Assembly: GCA_033675265.1 (NCBI GenBank) | Contig: JAUJYZ010000967.1 | Location: 30,001 to 94,000 of the forward strand | Source: Actinostola sp. cb2023 | Taxonomy: Eukaryota > Cnidaria > Anthozoa > Actiniaria > Actinostolidae | Length of the DNA stretch: 64,000 nucleotides | Direction: 5' to 3' | Shown here: one piece after another, positions 20,501-30,489 of the stretch | How the letters are laid out: each line of letters opens with the position of its first letter | Numbering within the stretch: the first letter of the stretch is position 1 | Position numbers and translations under genes: made by a program | Notes under the pieces: generated by a model | The model's input: the letters and a program-made list of their open reading frames with translations, nothing else | Database searches by the model: none | What the model was told of the DNA's origin: nothing

Positions 20501-22847
20501 TAGGTTGTTGTTAGGTTGTTGTAGGGTGTTGTTAGGTTTGTTAGGTTGTTGTTAGGGTGTTGTAGGGTATTGTTAGGTTGCTGTTAGGTTGTAGGTTGCT
20601 GTTAGGTTGTTGTTAGGTTGTTAGGGTGTTGTTAGGTTGTTGTTAGGTTGTTGTAGGGTGTTGTTAGGTTTGTTAGGTTGTTGTTAGGGTGTTGTAGGGT
20701 ATTGTTAGGTTGCTGTTAGGTTGTAGGTTGTTGTTAGGTTGTTGTTAGGGTGTTGTTAGGTTGTTGTTATGTTGTTGTTAGGTTGTTGTTAGGGTGTTGT
20801 TAGGGTGTTGTTAGGTTGTTGTTAGGGTGTTGTTAGGTTGTTAGGGTGTTGTTAGGTTGTTGTTAGGGTGTTGGCTTGATTGCGTGAATTGCGAGCGAAA
20901 ACAGGAAAGTCATTGAGTAATAATGTATTAAATAATGTAAGTAAGATTATGGTGACGAATCATGTTTAGACTAGGGTCATGTTATATTCTACTAACCGTG
21001 TCCATCTATTTTAGCTATGTACGTGATGGAACTGTTGCTATGATTATTGCATTCTCGCTTTTCATTTGTCCTTCTGAAAAACCGAAGATCCTGTGTTGGA
21101 ATCCAGAAGGAGCTGGTAAGAAAAGCAGACATAATTCCCCTTAAACCCCCCCCCCCCCCCCTTTCTCCCTCTACCCTCCCCCCCCCCCCCCCCCCACAAG
21201 TCTACGCTACAAGACCGGGAGCGTGGGTAATGTTATTAAGAGTTACGTAGAACCTTGTGTTGTGATGGTGACTTATGATGATTCTCCTTACACTACTAAT
21301 TACAGTATGTGTTTGCAAAACACTCAAACAGCTCGGTTTCACATTAACGTTATTATTAACAGTTATTATGCTATGGTCACACAAACTTTCATTACATATT
21401 GTGTTGCCAATAGTAACCAAACCACCAGTGGCGCTGCTGACTTGGAACATTACAGCACGCAAGTTGCCTTGGAATATCATCATTTTGCTTGGAAGTGGTT
21501 TCGCATTGGCTAAAGCTTGCAAGGTTTGAAATCTCAATATAATATCACGATTCCATAGTCATTTACTTACCTACGTGTAGGGTTGGAAGTGATCAGAAAC
21601 AGTGAATGAGTAAATGAGAGAAAAAAACGAGAACAAACAGAAGACAGTGGGACTTCCCATGGCCTTAATCTACTCCGCAATCTTGGAGTTCCTGTGTTGC
21701 AGGGCTCGGTGCGCGTTCTTTGACACAAGGAATACATTGAAGAAAACAAAGTTGCTTGTCAAAGTTGATTCGTTTAATCATAGTCATCTTTTACTTTTAT
21801 ACATGATATGTCGTTGTGTTAGTCTTTTCTAATAATGGGTATCTTGCTTTTTCCAGGTCTCTGGTCTGTCTGTCTGGCTTGGACTTCAATTGGTTGGTCT
21901 CAAAGCCATTCCAAGTTGGGCGATTGTAACCGTGGTTTGTGTTTTGATTACGACTTTTACTGAAGTCACTTCAAACACTGCGACAGCTACTATCTTTCTG
22001 CCTATACTTGCTGCACTGGTAAGCAGAGAATTGTTGTGGTAAAGGGTTTGTAGCAGTCACGATCATTGTCTATCATAATAATCATCGTCGTGATCATCAC
22101 TATCATCATTATCATCACCATGACCATGACCATCATCGTTACCATCATCACAATCATCATTGCTATCATCACCATCATCATTGCTATCATCACCATCATC
22201 ATTGCTATCATCACCATCATCATTGCTATCATCACCATCATCATTGCCATCATCGTCATCATTACCATCATCGTCATTAAGCCTGGGTTTTTTTTTACTA
22301 GTGAGTGAAGCGGGTTTTTTTTACTCTGAAACGTCGCATGACACAATTATGAATGCTGTAGTTAACTGACGTGCTGTTCTCATATCAGGCTGAAAGTATA
22401 CAAGTCAATCCATGGTACCTTATGATTCCTGCTACTGTGTCCTGCTCATTTGCTTTCATGCTTCCAGTAGCTACTCCCCCTAATGCGATAGTATTCGCTA
22501 GTGGGAAGCTCAAAGTATCAGACATGGTAAGAATGTAATGGTTATGAAACCCGGTAAATTGACAAAATAGTCAATTGTATTAACTATGTTTGCGTCTTCC
22601 TCCTTTCTCCTGCCCTTCTTCCTCCCATCTTCCCTTCCTGTCTTCCTTCTTTAATGAGCTCCTTTTCTTCCCACAGGCCAAAGCTGGATTCGGCATGAAC
22701 TTGATCTGCTGTGTAATCTTAATCTTGTGTATTAATACTTACGGTTCAGCCATGTTTGATTTGCAAGAATACCCGTCATGGGCAGCACAGTTAGCAAAGA
22801 ACTCCACCATTAAGGTTGTCTGCAATAATGTCACAGTCTACCATTGA
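8581..22847 (+). CDS. SLC13-family sodium/dicarboxylate (citrate) cotransporter, copy A, complete
   Basis: Predicted plasma-membrane Na+-coupled di/tricarboxylate transporter of the SLC13 (DASS/NaDC/INDY) family. Exons: 8581-8697, 12127-12392, 14312-14629, 17332-17368, 17672-17805, 18724-18843, 19355-19450, 20338-20442, 21015-21115, 21414-21523, 21857-22018, 22389-22526, 22677-22847 (TGA). They sum to 1875 nt, 624 residues, in phase throughout with GT/AG borders. Motifs: first SNT (145-147, in [13 protein letters not shown]), [12 protein letters not shown] (271-282), second SNT (507-509, in [13 protein letters not shown]), and [17 protein letters not shown] (541-557), which fits the family signature. 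An acidic loop follows the first SNT. N-glycosylation sequons (NST, NVT) lie at the C-terminus, as in vertebrate NaDCs. Start: first Met, before basic [10 protein letters not shown] and TM1. Exons 3 and 6 begin in tandem acceptor arrays. Substrate not determinable from sequence. Confidence 0.93.
9369..9449. mobile_element. short hairpin element, CTACCCTGCGAGCAGAGG ends
   Basis: CTACCCTGCGAGCAGAGG at the left matches the complement of CCTCTGCTAGCAGGGTAG at the right, in intron 1 of copy A. A related hairpin with GCAGAGG ends is at 46031-46083 in copy B intron 1. Confidence 0.6.
10082..10540. mobile_element. CACAGGCAGCCC-family element(s) in copy A intron 1
   Basis: CACAGGCAGCCC-type ends lie at about 10082 and 10200, with the complementary GGGCTGCC at 10531. 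Inside are inverted GGGTTTCCTGTG / CACAGGAAACCCATC, GCGGGACGCGCCCGCAGC and an alternating CG stretch. The same modules recur at 36204-36430, 38685-38870 and 40500-41130. Confidence 0.65.
10924..11322. mobile_element. large hairpin MITE, about 190-bp arms, TAGAGTACTAAAG ends
   Basis: TAGAGTACTAAAGT at the left is mirrored by CTTTAGTACTCTA at the right. The arms stay complementary to a centre at about 11121-11125. The motif GGTTAAATAGCGG...TATGGCCAGTTGAATATATAA also occurs, unpaired, at about 9940-9980. Confidence 0.8.
11470..11983. repeat. GGAT tetranucleotide microsatellite (about 510 bp) in copy A intron 1
   Basis: Nearly pure (ATGG)n with single phase breaks at about 11527 and 11666 and a GACGAATG-interrupted block at about 11798-11873. 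No equivalent lies in copy B intron 1. Because the unit has no stop on either strand, long DGWM or HPSI frames are spurious. Confidence 0.97.
12726..12802 (+). repeat. tRNA-like / SINE fragment in copy A intron 2
   Basis: GGTGGCTTAGTTGGTTAG resembles a tRNA D-arm/A box, and CAGTTCGACTCTT about 45 bases on resembles a degraded B box. The paralogous site in copy B (50684-50752) keeps both, so it predates the duplication. It does not fold into a convincing functional tRNA. Confidence 0.35.
12957..14341 (+). repeat. 73-bp tandem array of a 3' splice site plus start of exon 3 (19 acceptors, copy A)
   Basis: Each unit carries ACTCTAATCGTTTGTAG, an intact-looking 3' splice site with a branch-like CTAAT, then 30 nt equal or nearly equal to the start of exon 3, then about 43 nt ending in the next acceptor. 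ACTCTAATCG falls at 12981 and the final, genuine one at 14295: 1314 bp, exactly 18 periods with no indel. Units differ at a few positions (GCTAGGG/GCTAGTG/GCCAGGG; TACTAG/TATTAG/TACTATT). Only the last unit runs into the remainder of exon 3. Confidence 0.95.
14966..15704. mobile_element. hAT-like non-autonomous transposon with 8-bp TSD in copy A intron 3
   Basis: Terminal inverted repeats TAGGGCTGTCCACAAGTTGC, flanked by the 8-bp duplication GGCCGAAT (14958-14965 and 15705-15712). Copy B has the empty site GGCCGAATAA at about 56810. Subterminal GCAACTTTT / AAAGTTGC repeats are typical of hAT ends. No transposase frame. A second full copy is at 41306-42041. Confidence 0.9.
15811..16343. repeat. 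37-bp tandem repeat containing CACAGGAAGCCCAAATATAT, 14 units plus partial
   Basis: ACCACAGGAAGCCC recurs every 37 bp from 15811 to 16329, exactly 14 periods, with variants such as GGAAGACC and AGCACCGG. Copy B has one unit plus a partial at about 57272-57322, so the array expanded in copy A. Open frames here are repeat artefacts. Confidence 0.95.
16414..17285. mobile_element. second hAT-like element with 8-bp TSD in copy A intron 3
   Basis: Terminal inverted repeats TAGGCACAGACAGATTCTGC, target duplication CTTGTGGA (16406-16413 and 17286-17293), and an intact empty site in copy B (CTTGTGGAGTAGCG at about 57388). Subterminal GAGCAACTTTT repeats link it to the 14966 element. It contains an open frame at 16533-17066 (177 residues), including a charged [17 protein letters not shown] segment, which I cannot assign. 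Confidence 0.88.
18236..18570. repeat. GTGACGTGTTGTT minisatellite in copy A intron 5
   Basis: Roughly 12-bp units GTTGTGACGTGT with variants run directly into the exon-6 acceptor array. The paralogous array in copy B (59390-59850) is longer. Confidence 0.92.
18572..18774 (+). repeat. 71-bp tandem array of a 3' splice site plus start of exon 6 (3 acceptors, copy A)
   Basis: TTGTTTTACAG acceptors end at 18581, 18652 and 18723, exactly 71 bp apart. Each is followed by the first 51 nt of exon 6 (encoding [17 protein letters not shown]); the first has CAAGAG where the others have CGAGAG. Only the third continues into FPEMLILLF and the rest of the exon. Reading on from an earlier acceptor meets TAG in the next unit. 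Confidence 0.95.
19698..20139 (+). pseudogene. copy A-specific insertion carrying a CNOT2-like exon fragment
   Basis: Copy B reads CACTCAAATGGCTTCC continuously, whereas copy A has about 440 bp between CACTCAAA and TGGCTTCC. The insert starts with a TAA-triplet run. After an acceptor-like CTCTACTCAG it is open to the reading ending in [20 protein letters not shown] (19939-20154). [12 protein letters not shown] resembles the conserved LDLSDFPALADR segment of CCR4-NOT subunit CNOT2 as I remember it. No other CNOT2 sequence is visible, so a captured or transposed exon fragment is inferred. Confidence 0.5.
20459..20875. repeat. GTTGTTAGG minisatellite in copy A intron 8
   Basis: Irregular 9-12 bp units (GTTGTTAGG, GTGTTGTTAGG) begin just after the exon-8 donor. 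An internal block of about 130 bp is itself duplicated (GTAGGGTATTGTTAGGTTGC occurs twice). The copy B counterpart is about 2 kb. Confidence 0.95.
21146..21197. repeat. poly-C tracts downstream of exon 9, copy A
   Basis: Two C runs separated by TTTCTCCCTCTACCC, about 30 bases after the exon-9 donor. The copy B equivalent at 63541-63573 is one longer run. Confidence 0.9.
22064..22280. repeat. ATC/CATCATCAC trinucleotide-type repeat in copy A intron 11
   Basis: Irregular ATC-rich repeat including five tandem CATCATTGC(T/C)ATCATCAC-type units. It lies wholly between the exon 11 donor and exon 12 acceptor. Confidence 0.9.
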
Positions 22848-22856
22848 CCGTCAGTT

Positions 22857-23925
22857 TTGGATCTTCCATACAGGATCTTCCATGCAGGATCTTCCATGCA
22901 GGATCTTCCATACAGGATCTTCCATGCAGGATCTTCCATGTAAAAATGATCTTCCATGCAGGATCTTCCATGCAGGATCTTCCATGCAGGATCTTCCATG
23001 CAGGATCTTCCATGCAGGATCTTCCATGCAGGATCTTCCATGCAGGATCTTCCATGCAGGATCTTCCATGCAGGATCTTCCATGCAGGATCTTCCATGCA
23101 GGATCTTCCATGCAGGATCTTCCATGCAGGATCTTCCATGCAGGATCTTCCATACAGGATCTTCCATGCACGATCTTCCATGCACGATCTTCCATGCAGG
23201 ATCTTCCATACAGGATCTTCCATGCAGGATCTTCCATGCAGGATCTTCCATGCAGGATCTTCCATGCAGGATCTTCCATGCAGGATCTTCCATGCAGGAT
23301 CTTCCATGCAGGATCTTCCATGCAGGATCTTCCATGCAGGAACTTCCATGCAGGATCTTCCATGCAGGATCTTCCATGCAGGATCTTCCATGCACGATCT
23401 TCCATGCACGATCTTCCATGCAGGATCTTCCATGCAGGATCTTCCATGCAGGATCTTCCATGCAGGATCTTCCATGCAGGATCTTCCATGTAGGATCTTC
23501 CATGCAGGATCTTCCATGCAGGATCTTCCATGCAGGATCTTCCATGCAGGATCTTCCATGCAGGATCTTCCATGCAGGATCTTCCATGCAGGATCTTCCA
23601 TGCAGGATCTTCCATGCAGGATCTTCCATGCAGGATCTTCCATGCAGGATCTTCCATGCAGGATCTTCCATGCAGGATCTTCCATGCAGGATCTTCCATG
23701 CAGGATCTTCCATGCAGGATCTTCCATGCAGGATCTTCCATGCAGGATCTTGCATGCAGGATCTTCCATGCACGATCTTCCATGCACGATCTTCCATGCA
23801 GGATCTTCCATGCAGGATCTTCCATGCAGGATCTTCCATGTAAATAGGATCTTCCATGCAGGATCTTCCATGCAGGATCTTCCATGCAGGATCTTCCATA
23901 TAGGATCTTCCATGCAGGATTTTTC
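22857..23925. repeat. 14-bp minisatellite (CAGGATCTTCCATG), about 76 units, immediately after the copy A stop codon
   Basis: The array starts about 10 bases after TGA and so would lie in the 3' UTR. Most units are identical; variants include CACGATC, TACAGGATC and short AAAATGATC or AAATAGGATC interruptions. The unit has no stop codon in any frame of either strand, so all six frames are open for hundreds of codons. I treat these as non-coding. Confidence 0.95.
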
Positions 23926-25770
23926 TATATTAGTAATAGTAGAAACCATTACTAGCCGGCAATTTTTAAATTTTTAAAACCATATATCTGCTTAATTTAA
24001 TCATCTTATAAGCAAAGATTGCGGAAAGCATTGAACGACAAAATCAGTGATTAAATACGACGTTTCCACATCTTCCGATGTCATTATCAAGTGCACTTGT
24101 CGAAACGTCGTATTTAATCACTGGCTTTTGTCGTTTAATTGTAATTCACGGGAAACAAATACGTCTTTGATGCACAAAGTTATATACACGTACCTATAAA
24201 CGAATAATCGTTGTTGACTTAAAAAAGCTAAAAGTAAATAGTAGTTTTACCGAGTGTCGTACCTCGTGGTTGCCCAAGCATACCTCCCTTTGTAACATTG
24301 TAGTATTTACTTTAGTACAACCACGGTTGACACAGGTGTGTGCATGTTTTCGTTTGGCCAAATGTTTTTGCATTTCACATTTTGACAAGTGAATGTGAAT
24401 AAAGTTATTTTTTTTAGCCGTGTCTGGATGTTAGATCCCGATATTGGAGTTAATCCATGATGGTATACTTGTGGGCATGAAGCAATAGGTTTGTGGCAGG
24501 GTGTGGCACATCCCAGGTCAATTTGGTTGACCTTTGTGTCATTTGTAATGTAATGCCCAAAGTGGAAAGAATGGTTGGAAAAAGAGTATTGTCACCTGGT
24601 TGTTGAGATGATTGATCGCATAGATCAGGCAGGTTACCACAAAGGCTGTACGGGTTGGCAATCGTTTTCCGCCACAATTCGAGAAGTATTCTTTGTAGGT
24701 TGTGAGATAGGTAGGATGTCATCAGTTCTATTGTACAGCGGTCATCCGCACACTGACGTCATTAAACACGAAGACGCACTATAAAAGGGCATCGCTCCGC
24801 CCACAATTTTTTGAATAATAATGAGTTTGAATATGGCGGACAATGGTTGAACATGGCTGAACAACGGGGTAAAATAATTTTCTTAATAAAGTCACATTTG
24901 AGCAACAAAGTCAATGAAGAAATTGTAAATTTACGTCTAAAACAGTTATAATAGACGGACGTGTCAATATTTTTCGTATTCGGTAGTTATCTATACGATT
25001 TTCATATGAAGAATGTTTTGAATTTCGCGCGCCATGTATCACAACAATCAACATCCGTACTTCTTATCCAGGCCTACAAATACATGAAGCGAAATCCTCT
25101 TTGCCTGTAGTAAGCATTTCCAAGCATAAAACTATGTTCGGTCATTTCTACATAAAGCGACAAGAGTATTGCTTTCATTACAGAAGTTAGTTCGTCCTCG
25201 TTGTCGTTCGTCTTGCTATGTATTGTTATGGTGTCCGCGTCGTTCGCGAAGGTGTCTTGTTGTGCATGATGTAAATGTGTCGAGCATTTGTACATCTCTG
25301 TACTTTTATGGTAAAGGCCGGTAAGGTTTCGAAACCTATGCTGTGAATATATTTAATTCGCAAATGGCATTTCCATGTCTTGGCGGGGAAATTTAGGATA
25401 ACCTACGAAAGAAACGATAAGCAATACTGGCTAGAGCTGAGCCGTGCGACTTCAAAACGGCTAACGATTCCTATGAATTCAAAGTACCATAGTTTTTACC
25501 AAAGTGAAAAGTGATAGTGAATTGTACAACAAAAATTATCCATGTGCGTTTTAGTACTTATTTCCACAGTTTCTTGCTCATTTGATTGTTTTATAGAGCT
25601 TGCAGTTCTTGAGATTCTCTCCCTGTGACGTCTCGGTAGATTTGATTGACAGATCCAACGAACTTACCCTAGGTACCTCTCCTTTTATAGTGCGTCTTCC
25701 TGTTTAAAAAGCACGCTTCTTCCAACCGCCATATTGAGTAGAGTCATTATTAGTTTTCTCCCAAAACATA
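23926..25770. other. spacer with possible 5' LTR of the Gypsy element
   Basis: There is a short hairpin at about 24053-24118 around AAACGTCGTATTTAATCACTG, and an AATAAA at 24398-24403 that could serve copy A as a distant poly(A) signal. GACGCACTATAAAAGG at 24771 has an inverted counterpart at about 25684. The DNA up to the putative primer-binding site should include the 5' LTR, but no matching 3' LTR was found, so its start is undefined. Confidence 0.4.
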
Positions 25771-25798
25771 ACATTTCTGGCGACGAGGATAGTCGACA

Positions 25799-26425
25799 AT
25801 GGCTAGTTTAGGAAAGATTGAGGAGTTTAATTCAAACAAATATATTTCGCGCTACCTGGATCGCGTTTAGAGCAATATTTCGAAGCGAACGAAGTTCATT
25901 GGAAGCAATACATAAGAGATTCTTGCTGACCTTTGCTCTCCTGATTCTCCAACTACGAAAAGCTTTACTGAGTTGACGACGATTCTAAAGAAGCAGTTTG
26001 CTCCAAGGAAATTGGTTATCTCCGAAAGATATCGATTTCACACGTGTGTTCAAGCTGAAAACCAAAGCGTCTCCGAGTTTGCAGCTCAACTTCAGCGGCT
26101 GGCATCAGTCTACGTGCAAATTCGAGACAGATTTGTTTGTGGTTTTCACAGCACCCATATACAAAAGCGTTTACTTACTGAAGAATTAAGTAGATTTTGA
26201 CAAACTCTATCAAAATCGCACTTGGCCAAGAGGCAGCAGAACACGACTTCGCACAGTTGAACAGCAAAACCAACGACTCCAACGTGAACAAGCTACTCAT
26301 TGCCAATAACAGACCCCCACCAAATAGAAACGATAGGCGACCTGACAAAGGACAAACTCCAGCAGGTTATAAAGAAAACCAGGTCTGTTTGAGCTGTGGA
26401 AAAACAGGACACCCACGAACCAGGT
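25799..26425 (+). pseudogene. gag remnant of the Gypsy element
   Basis: Starts with an ATG 9 bases after the primer-binding-like site and soon hits an in-frame stop (about 25869). The gag-like sequence resumes in another frame, including FAPRKLVISERYRFHTC and ENQSVSEFAAQLQRLA (25973-26200), then a zinc-knuckle-like CLSCGKTGHPRTR at about 26388-26427. At least two frame breaks. Confidence 0.75.
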
Positions 26426-26872
26426 AAATTCAGAAATGCCACGTGCTATGGTTGTGGAAAAGTGGAACATATCAAGGAAGTCTGTGAAAGCAAGCCAGCC
26501 AAAGTGCATTCAGTTGATGACTCGTCAGCACCTGATAACTCACTTGATCCATTCTCCACATCCCTCGACACGATCTCCACTAATCAGCATGGTATTGAAG
26601 ATCCCATTGAAGTAGACAGTACATCTGTTTTGATGGAACTTGACACAGGTGCAGGTATTTCTATCATTTCTGAAGAAACATATCAAAGGCTGTTCAAGAA
26701 AATACCTCTCATGCCTAGTACAGCCAAACTACATGCCTACACAGGAGATCCCATTCAAGTCTGTGGACAGTTCAATGTGGATGTCAAATACAAGAAACAG
26801 AGTGCAACTCTCCAAACTCACCGTGGTCAAGTGTACAGGATCATCCCTCCTGGGGAGAAACTGGCTCGCTAA
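26396..26872 (+). pseudogene. zinc knuckle and aspartic protease segment of the Gypsy element
   Basis: CYGCGKVEHIKEVC is a CCHC knuckle (CX2CX4HX4C). VLMELDTGAGISIISEETY carries the retroviral-type protease DTGA active-site motif. The frame then breaks, and the pol reading continues in a different frame from about 26850. Confidence 0.8.
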
Positions 26873-27632
26873 AATTCGTCTGGACTGGGAAGAAATCTTC
26901 AGCGTTCGTGTGTCTGAGAGTTCATTGTCACAAGATACCAGCCAACAATTGCACACTAGACTTGGAGGTCACTCAGATCTTTTCAAGGACGAACTTGGAA
27001 CAATCAAAGGGATTACAGCCAAACTTGAAATGAAAGAAGCAGTCACCCCAAAATTTTACAGGGCTCGAGCAGTGCCCTACGCACTACAGGAAGGGATTGA
27101 AGAGGAGTACAATCGCCTTGAAAGAGATGGCATCATCAGAAAAGTAGAGTTCAGCAACTGGCCTACCCCATGGTCCAAGTTCCTAAGTCTGATGGCACCA
27201 CACGATCCTGTGGTAATTACGCCATCAACCCTCAGCTGAATGTTCCCAGTTATCCAATTCCTCTTCTGCCAGAGGAAGTGTTTCACAAGCTACGTGGCGG
27301 AGAAAGATTCACCAAGCTCTATTTAAAGAATGCTTATCAGCGACTACCACTTGACAACGAAAGTCAAAAGTATGTGACCATCAATACGCATCGGGGTCTA
27401 TACTGCTATACACGCCTACCCTTTGGCATCGCCTCTTCTCCAGCGACATTTCCGCAACGATCCATGGGCATCATACTTCAGAGCCTTGATCAAGTTTCCT
27501 GCATCCAAGATATGATATTCTCGTAACAGGCAAGGATGATGTTGATCACCTCAGGAACTTGGAACTTGTGCTTAACCGACTGGAACAATATGGTCTGCGA
27601 CTCAAATTAAACAAGACGCTCAATGAGCGTAC
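26850..27632 (+). pseudogene. reverse transcriptase segment of the Gypsy element (inactive)
   Basis: Recognisable blocks: PKFYRARAVPYALQEGIEEE, DGIIRKVEFSNWPTPW, YAINPQLNVPSYPIP, LYCYTRLPFGIASSPATF. The Asp expected in the first catalytic block is Tyr (TKLYLKNAYQRL). The second catalytic block (IQDMIFS, about 27505-27525) is frameshifted to a stop. A frame change also occurs near 27185. Confidence 0.85.
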
Positions 27633-29603
27633 ACTCGGGCATTATGACAATGACAGTTGCGTGACGAGGGAGACTATGTGTCGGTGAGCATAACTAGATC
27701 ACGGGCAACAGGTCATGTAGAGTCAGTATTTTTGGTAATATTTGTATTTTCCGTATCGCTTATAAGCTCTCCGAAGCTCTGTTATTGTCTGTATTTGTTT
27801 CTGATGACCTTTAGATATCCGAACCCCAACAGTAATCTGAACCCCGACATCTGGTTTCATTTATGCGTCATGGCAATGACAGTTGCGTGACGAGGGAGAC
27901 TATGTGTCGGTGAGTATAGATAAAGATCTCGAATCAGTACGTACTCGGTACGTCTTGAGGTTGCATAGGTCAGATGGTTCTGATAACGCCCTTCGTTGTA
28001 ATAAGCCAAGTCAGAGTTTAAGGATTACCGTGATTCCTGGAACCGAATCGGGATAAAATCCAACCGGAAGTTGAGTTTCGCCATACATTCACTGTAAATC
28101 TGCTAGAATCTTAGGTGAAAATATCAGTCGTTTGCGTGCCTTAGTTAGACTCTAAGAAAGATTTACTCGACTAATGGTGAGTGTTTAAGACATAATGCGC
28201 CTTTGTGAGCCAATATTTGAGTGTCAGGACAAAAAGAACACGATTATAGATGGTCTTGTTTTGACTGAGTAATGACTGGGATTAGTCGCCCGCTATGACA
28301 CACCGGGACACCGAAACTTGCCTAATAGTTTTAAATTCACGTGATAAGCTATAATTTTATCCTTAGATGAGGATTTGTGCATTTTGTTGTTGTAGAGGAG
28401 ACGAGACGAAGGAACTATTGAAGGAATACTGAGGATTTATTTCGGTTAATTGGTTTCCCGTCGACAAAATGTGCAGATCAGAACATATTCGTGAATCTTG
28501 ACGAGGCTGCCATTTTCCCCCAGTTTGTTGGGTCTTTTCTGAGACCAGTTTAATCCGCTCTCTTCTAGTGTCAATATTTGCTATCAATGGTGAAGGACGA
28601 ACGGAGGAAGACAAGTAAAGACAAGACAGACACGGCAATCAGTTACATTTGCTTTTATTACGGCAGTTTATGAGTTGATAAGTACTGTGACTGCAGTTCG
28701 TAAATGCACAAAATATAAACTTATAGTTTATCAGGAAATATTCAAGGGAAATAAAATTATTCTAGGCAAGTTTCGGTGTCCCGGTGTGTCATGGCGGGCG
28801 AATCTCCAGTCATTACTCAGTCAAAACAAGACCATCTATAATCGTGTTCTTTTTGTCCTGACACTCAAATATTGGCTCACAAAGGCGCATTATGTCTTAA
28901 ACACTCACCATTAGTCGAGTAAATATTTCTTAGAGTCTAACTAAGGCACGTAAACGACTGATATTTTCACCTAAGATTCTAGCAGATTTACAGTGAATGT
29001 ATGGCGAAACTCAACTTCCGGTTGGATTTTATCCCGATTCGGTTCCAGGAATCACGGTAATCCTTAAACTCTGAGGCGCGTTTTTGTTTTTTGTGAAATA
29101 TATTTAACTTACAAAGGCTTCAATAGCACTATTTTCAGTCAATCATGCTTCTTCGATACAATATCATTTCTCTTCTGCATATTAAACACAATGACTGCTT
29201 CTCTCTCGATACAGCACTGTCGGATACCTTTTAAAAACGGGTTTTTGAAACCACGGCGTGACGGCATCCTTCTACCACTTCTAGTCGTCGAACGATGAAC
29301 TAGAATCCTGACCTTTCAATAGCTTGAAGATCTAAAACTGCTTTCAAAACTAATATTAAATATCTACTTGAGTCCTGTGTGTCATTTGTTTAGCGATTAG
29401 AGCGGTTTTCAGCGAATTTTGGGACCGTAGTGTAGCTCGCTCCCTTATCTGCCGAGTAATCTTGAAACTCGATGCGATCAAATACTTCGCATTTGGTCTG
29501 TACCGATACGATCAAATACTTCGCAGTCTGTGTCCGACGAAAAATAATAAAAAAACAAGAAAGCGCATTTTATAACTCGGGCTTCATCCGGAAGTGCCCG
29601 AGT
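27633..29603. mobile_element. nested insertion splitting the Gypsy pol gene
   Basis: It separates the RT thumb (LRLKLNKTLNE) from FMQKTVIYMGYTLSADG. ACTCGGGCA (27633-27641) and TGCCCGAGT (29595-29603) are possible inverted ends, though no clean target duplication is seen. Inside are a 44-bp direct repeat (27646 and 27872) and a pair of about 310-bp inverted arms (28012-28325, 28762-29073). Confidence 0.6.
28012..29073. repeat. long inverted repeat, about 310-bp arms, inside the nested insertion
   Basis: CAGAGTTTAAGGATTACCGT at the left is mirrored by ACGGTAATCCTTAAACTCTG at the right. The arms are highly similar with small differences and enclose about 435 bp without a recognisable gene. Long terminal arms suggest a DNA transposon. 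Confidence 0.8.
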
Positions 29604-30270
29604 AACAAATGCAAATTCATGCAAAAGACTGTGATCTACATGGGTTACACATTGTCTGCAGATGGAATCTCACCCACAGAAAGGTGGAAGCTATCAAATC
29701 TACACCAAGACCAGAGAATGCCACTCACGTTCGTGCCTTTCTGGGTATGATCAACTACCACGGCAAGTTTATTCAGAATCTAAGCACCATTGTACATCCA
29801 CTCAACCGACTGCTTCAGAAAGATCATGAATTCAAGTGGTCTGCAGAATGTGAAAAAGCCTTTTTGCTTGGCCAAAGGATCACTCACCTCTTCACAGCTA
29901 CTGGTCCATTTTAGCCCAGAGCTACCCATCGTTCTGGAGTGTGATGCAAGTCAGTACGGCATAGGAGCAGTAATATCTCATCGTTTCCAAAATGGCGTGG
30001 AAAAGCCTATTGCCTATTCTTCAAGATATCCCTCACGACAGCCCAGCAGAAAGGAACTATAGTCAAATTGTAAAGGAGGGTCTAGCCCACAAGCCGTTAC
30101 TTAAGATATTTGCACCAGACGGTGCTACACCAGTCCTTGCAGCATCCCGCTTGCAACGATGGGCCCTTTTGCTTTCGTCATACCAATATGATATCAAGTA
30201 CAAGTCTTCTAGAGACATTGCCAATGCTGATGCTTTGTCCAGACTCCCACTTGCATTTAGGAAGGATGCC
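29604..30270 (+). pseudogene. RT tail and RNase H segment of the Gypsy element
   Basis: Contains FLGMINYHGKFIQNLS, HPLNRLLQKDHEFKWS and LPIVLECDASQYGIGAVISH (RNase H start), then AYSSRYPSRQPSRKEL, and after a frame change YSQIVKEGLAHKPLLKIFAP and YKSSRDIANADALSRLPL. About 30 residues normally lying between the KEGLA-type and HKPL-type blocks are absent. Confidence 0.8.
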
Positions 30271-30489
30271 AGTGTTGAGAATACAATCTTCCATGTTACT
30301 GCTCAGCAGGTCAACAATCACCCAGTCAAGGCACAACAGATTGCCCGGGACACAGCTAGAAATAAAACACTGTCCAAGGTATTTACGTTCACTCAACATG
30401 GTTGGAATGACAAGGAATGTGACAACCCCGATGTCAAACCTTATTTCAATCGGCGTCATGAACTGTCTGTTGAACAAGGCTGTCTCGTG

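Larger units (their letters stand above)
8464..22850 (+). repeat. segmental tandem duplication, copy A
   Basis: Homology with copy B starts at AAACCTAAGACCAAAAG (8464 and 45746), exactly 117 bp before each ATG. It continues through every exon and much of each intron, interrupted by copy-specific insertions and repeat-length changes. Downstream, the copy B counterpart leaves the window after exon 10. Confidence 0.9.

Noticed and set aside
22831..23977. Open frames of 225-377 codons on both strands
   Set aside because: They are readings of a 14-bp minisatellite that has no stop in any frame; the protein is only a 14-residue period.
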